Source: a virus. Taken from it: 39,293 bases of DNA. The notes under the pieces are model-generated. The model did no database searches. It had not been told where the DNA came from and saw only the letters and a list, made by a program, of their open reading frames with translations. The stretch lies in the IMG/VR virus record IMGVR_UViG_3300028610_000326, positions 1 through 39,293 of that record; one strand, 5' to 3'. Below are positions 37,881 through 39,293 of the stretch, piece by piece (positions within the stretch are counted from its first letter, which is position 1; every line of letters starts with the position of its first letter). Both the position numbers and the translations under genes were made by a program.

Positions 37881-39108
37881 CTTTTAAATCCTTTTCGTCA
37901 ATATCAGAATCTTCAAACAAACTAAACGTATCATCAGTTTTAATACCGTTTTCACTTAGATAGCCTTCCACCTCTTGACCAAGGTTAAAAAGCTTTATAG
38001 CATTGTCAAGAATTATCCCTTGATGAGTTGCTTTTTCTGTTGGCGTTTGTTGTTCCGGTTGTTTAAACTCAACATCGCCTAAGCCAAGCTTTGCCATTAT
38101 TTCGTTGATTGGGTCTATTAAGTAAGCAGTTTGGATATTTTGTATCATCATGAAGAAAGTTGTCATTTCACTTTCGCCAGTTGCCCCAAGACCTTTTACG
38201 CCTTCACCGATTAATACTGCTAAAGGAATCCCAGTAACTAATGCAAGTCTTCTTAGTGTAATCATATCTGTTTCACTTAGGCCTGCTAGTGCTTGTGTTA
38301 AACTTTCAACACTATCCTTAGAGTCAACTATACCAGCGCCATAAACACTTCTTAGATTTTCAAGTGCGGAAAAGTATGCTAATAAATTGCCCTCTTGTTT
38401 GTTTTGTAGTGCCTGCTTGAATCCCTCTACTTTATAATAAACTGTTGAGCTTTTTTCAAGAACTGCTGGTGCTGCTCTTTCTACAACGCCATCATTTTTA
38501 AGTTGTTCATTGATTAATTCAAACTCAGACATTCCGGCATATTGATATGTTGGCGCATCCTTTTCTCTTACTGGTATGTAAGTAAAATCAATAACTCTTG
38601 TGTGATGTATTGTTTCGCCTCTTACTTGGTATGTAGTGGGCTTGTAGTATCTTTCAGACATCAAGTCTCTGTCCGTAGAGTTTGCTGTAACCATCGAGCC
38701 ATCAAAGACTTTAAAAGTTAGAGTGTTTTTATTTACTTCTGGTGATAGTGGTTTAATAAGTTTCTTGTCTTTTTCAATTATTACGAATATTCCACGACCG
38801 AAAGCCATCATCCATAACGAAGAGAGTTTGATTTTTTTAGATAGGAACTTATCGAAGTATTTTTCATCTGCTGTTGAATCGAATATAAAACCTTCTTTGT
38901 ATGAGGTATTGTTTTTAATATTAACAATTTTATTCCCCATTCCGCTTTTATAGATATTATTATTTTCTTCAAAAGATATACGATTATTAACAATGATGTT
39001 GTTTACTTGAACATTTCTTGAATTAGCAAGACTATTTGTTAAGCTAACAAGACCATCTTTAAAGTGTCTTTGTGGCGGTTTTGGTTTATGTGATTTTTTT
39101 CTGCCCAT
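37867..39108 (-). CDS. Portal protein (DUF1073-type)
   Basis: 413 aa. The dodecameric channel at the head vertex. Pattern of DUF1073-type portals: KIKLSSLWMMAFGRGIFVII, RVIDFTYIPVREKDAPTYQY, GMSEFELINEQLKNDGVVER, LSETDMITLRRLALVTGIPL, LIGEGVKGLGATGESEMTTF, and the C-terminal crown (FKQPEQQTPTEKATHQGIIL). AAGGA lies nine bases before ATG. It is the first gene of the structural operon after the circular junction. Confidence 0.9.
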   Translation of the reverse strand: MGRKKSHKPKPPQRHFKDGLVSLTNSLANSRNVQVNNIIVNNRISFEENNNIYKSGMGNKIVNIKNNTSYKEGFIFDSTADEKYFDKFLSKKIKLSSLWMMAFGRGIFVIIEKDKKLIKPLSPEVNKNTLTFKVFDGSMVTANSTDRDLMSERYYKPTTYQVRGETIHHTRVIDFTYIPVREKDAPTYQYAGMSEFELINEQLKNDGVVERAAPAVLEKSSTVYYKVEGFKQALQNKQEGNLLAYFSALENLRSVYGAGIVDSKDSVESLTQALAGLSETDMITLRRLALVTGIPLAVLIGEGVKGLGATGESEMTTFFMMIQNIQTAYLIDPINEIMAKLGLGDVEFKQPEQQTPTEKATHQGIILDNAIKLFNLGQEVEGYLSENGIKTDDTFSLFEDSDIDEKDLKDVKE

Positions 39109-39141
39109 TGATAATAATCCTTGATAGTATTCCTATCCGTT

Positions 39142-39147
39142 ATTATA
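39142..39147 (-). promoter_or_regulatory. Candidate -10 box before the portal
   Basis: Minus strand TATAAT (39147-39142) about 33 bp before the portal ATG; no convincing -35. A possible late promoter for the head-tail operon. Confidence 0.4.
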
Positions 39148-39149
39148 TC

Positions 39150-39293
39150 TAAATTTTAATTAGGGATTACAATATATAAAAAGCCTTGTTGAAGTAACCA
39201 TTGTTTATAGTGGTTTATCATTGGATTTTTGTTTTCGGACTTAACTTCATAATAGTTGGGTCTCACTTTATCAAAAGCTATCCTAGATACTAC
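39150..39293. repeat. Terminal direct repeat, right copy
   Basis: Exact copy of bases 1-144, including the C-terminal 46 codons of the 87-aa gene in the same orientation. See the left copy for interpretation. Confidence 0.9.

Noticed and set aside
1-39293. Prophage integration functions
   Set aside because: No integrase, excisionase or attachment-site-like repeats were seen. The 60-aa HTH-like protein alone does not show lysogeny.

Overview
This window is an essentially complete genome of a small AT-rich contractile-tailed phage (myovirus). Bases 1-144 recur exactly as 39150-39293, so the contig closes on itself and the unique length is about 39,149 bp. The virion module is a recognisable set: DUF1073-type portal, Mu F-like minor head protein, DUF2213 protease/scaffold, DUF2184 major capsid protein, DUF4054 connector, DUF3383 sheath, DUF3277 tube, a frameshifted tail chaperone pair, tape measure, Dit-like protein, plug, hub, Gp138-like spike, gp25-like and J-like baseplate proteins, DUF2612 protein and tail fibre. 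A holin-like protein and a membrane-anchored coiled-coil lysis protein suggest a Gram-negative host. The A+T richness would suit Campylobacterota or a similar AT-rich group, but the host cannot be fixed from the sequence. No integrase, transposase, tRNA or CRISPR array was seen.

Layout. Nearly everything reads on the minus strand. A divergent promoter region (12550-12704) separates a leftward early operon (hexapeptide-repeat protein, small HTH-like protein, dUTPase, 35-aa protein) from a rightward operon (12705-18195: small proteins, two YopX-like proteins, Gp157-like, ERF-like annealing protein, DUF1367, SSB, HNH). The leftward operon leads into a 450-bp non-coding block (10419-10869). After it come a replication initiator, small Zn-finger proteins, a DNA methyltransferase with an in-frame UGA, NinG, NUMOD1 and LamG-type proteins, then the terminase. 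A ribbon-helix-helix (RHH) gene with its own operator-like palindrome follows TerL. Across the circular junction the portal starts the head-tail-lysis operon (39108 down to 18211). This operon meets the rightward genes at a terminator at 18203-18238.

The most notable signal is the amount of structured RNA in the few intergenic gaps. The block between dut and the replication gene holds a complete type I hammerhead ribozyme on the minus strand (core 10658-10707). It sits inside a larger RNA closed by a perfect 13-bp helix with a possible pseudoknot. This is flanked by near-identical repeats carrying extended -10 promoters and followed by a three-way-junction leader before the replication gene. 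Other RNA elements are a hairpin over the Shine-Dalgarno of the 348-aa gene (6620-6669), a structured leader before the Gp157 gene, mutually exclusive long helices between the tube and chaperone genes (28781-28904), and a lambda-type G GGA AAG slippery site (28427-28433) joining the two chaperone frames.

The other curious item is an 18-bp repeat gene (11704-12549) encoding about 27 hexapeptides. They vary at three two-state positions, and Lys always occurs with Asp, never with Tyr.
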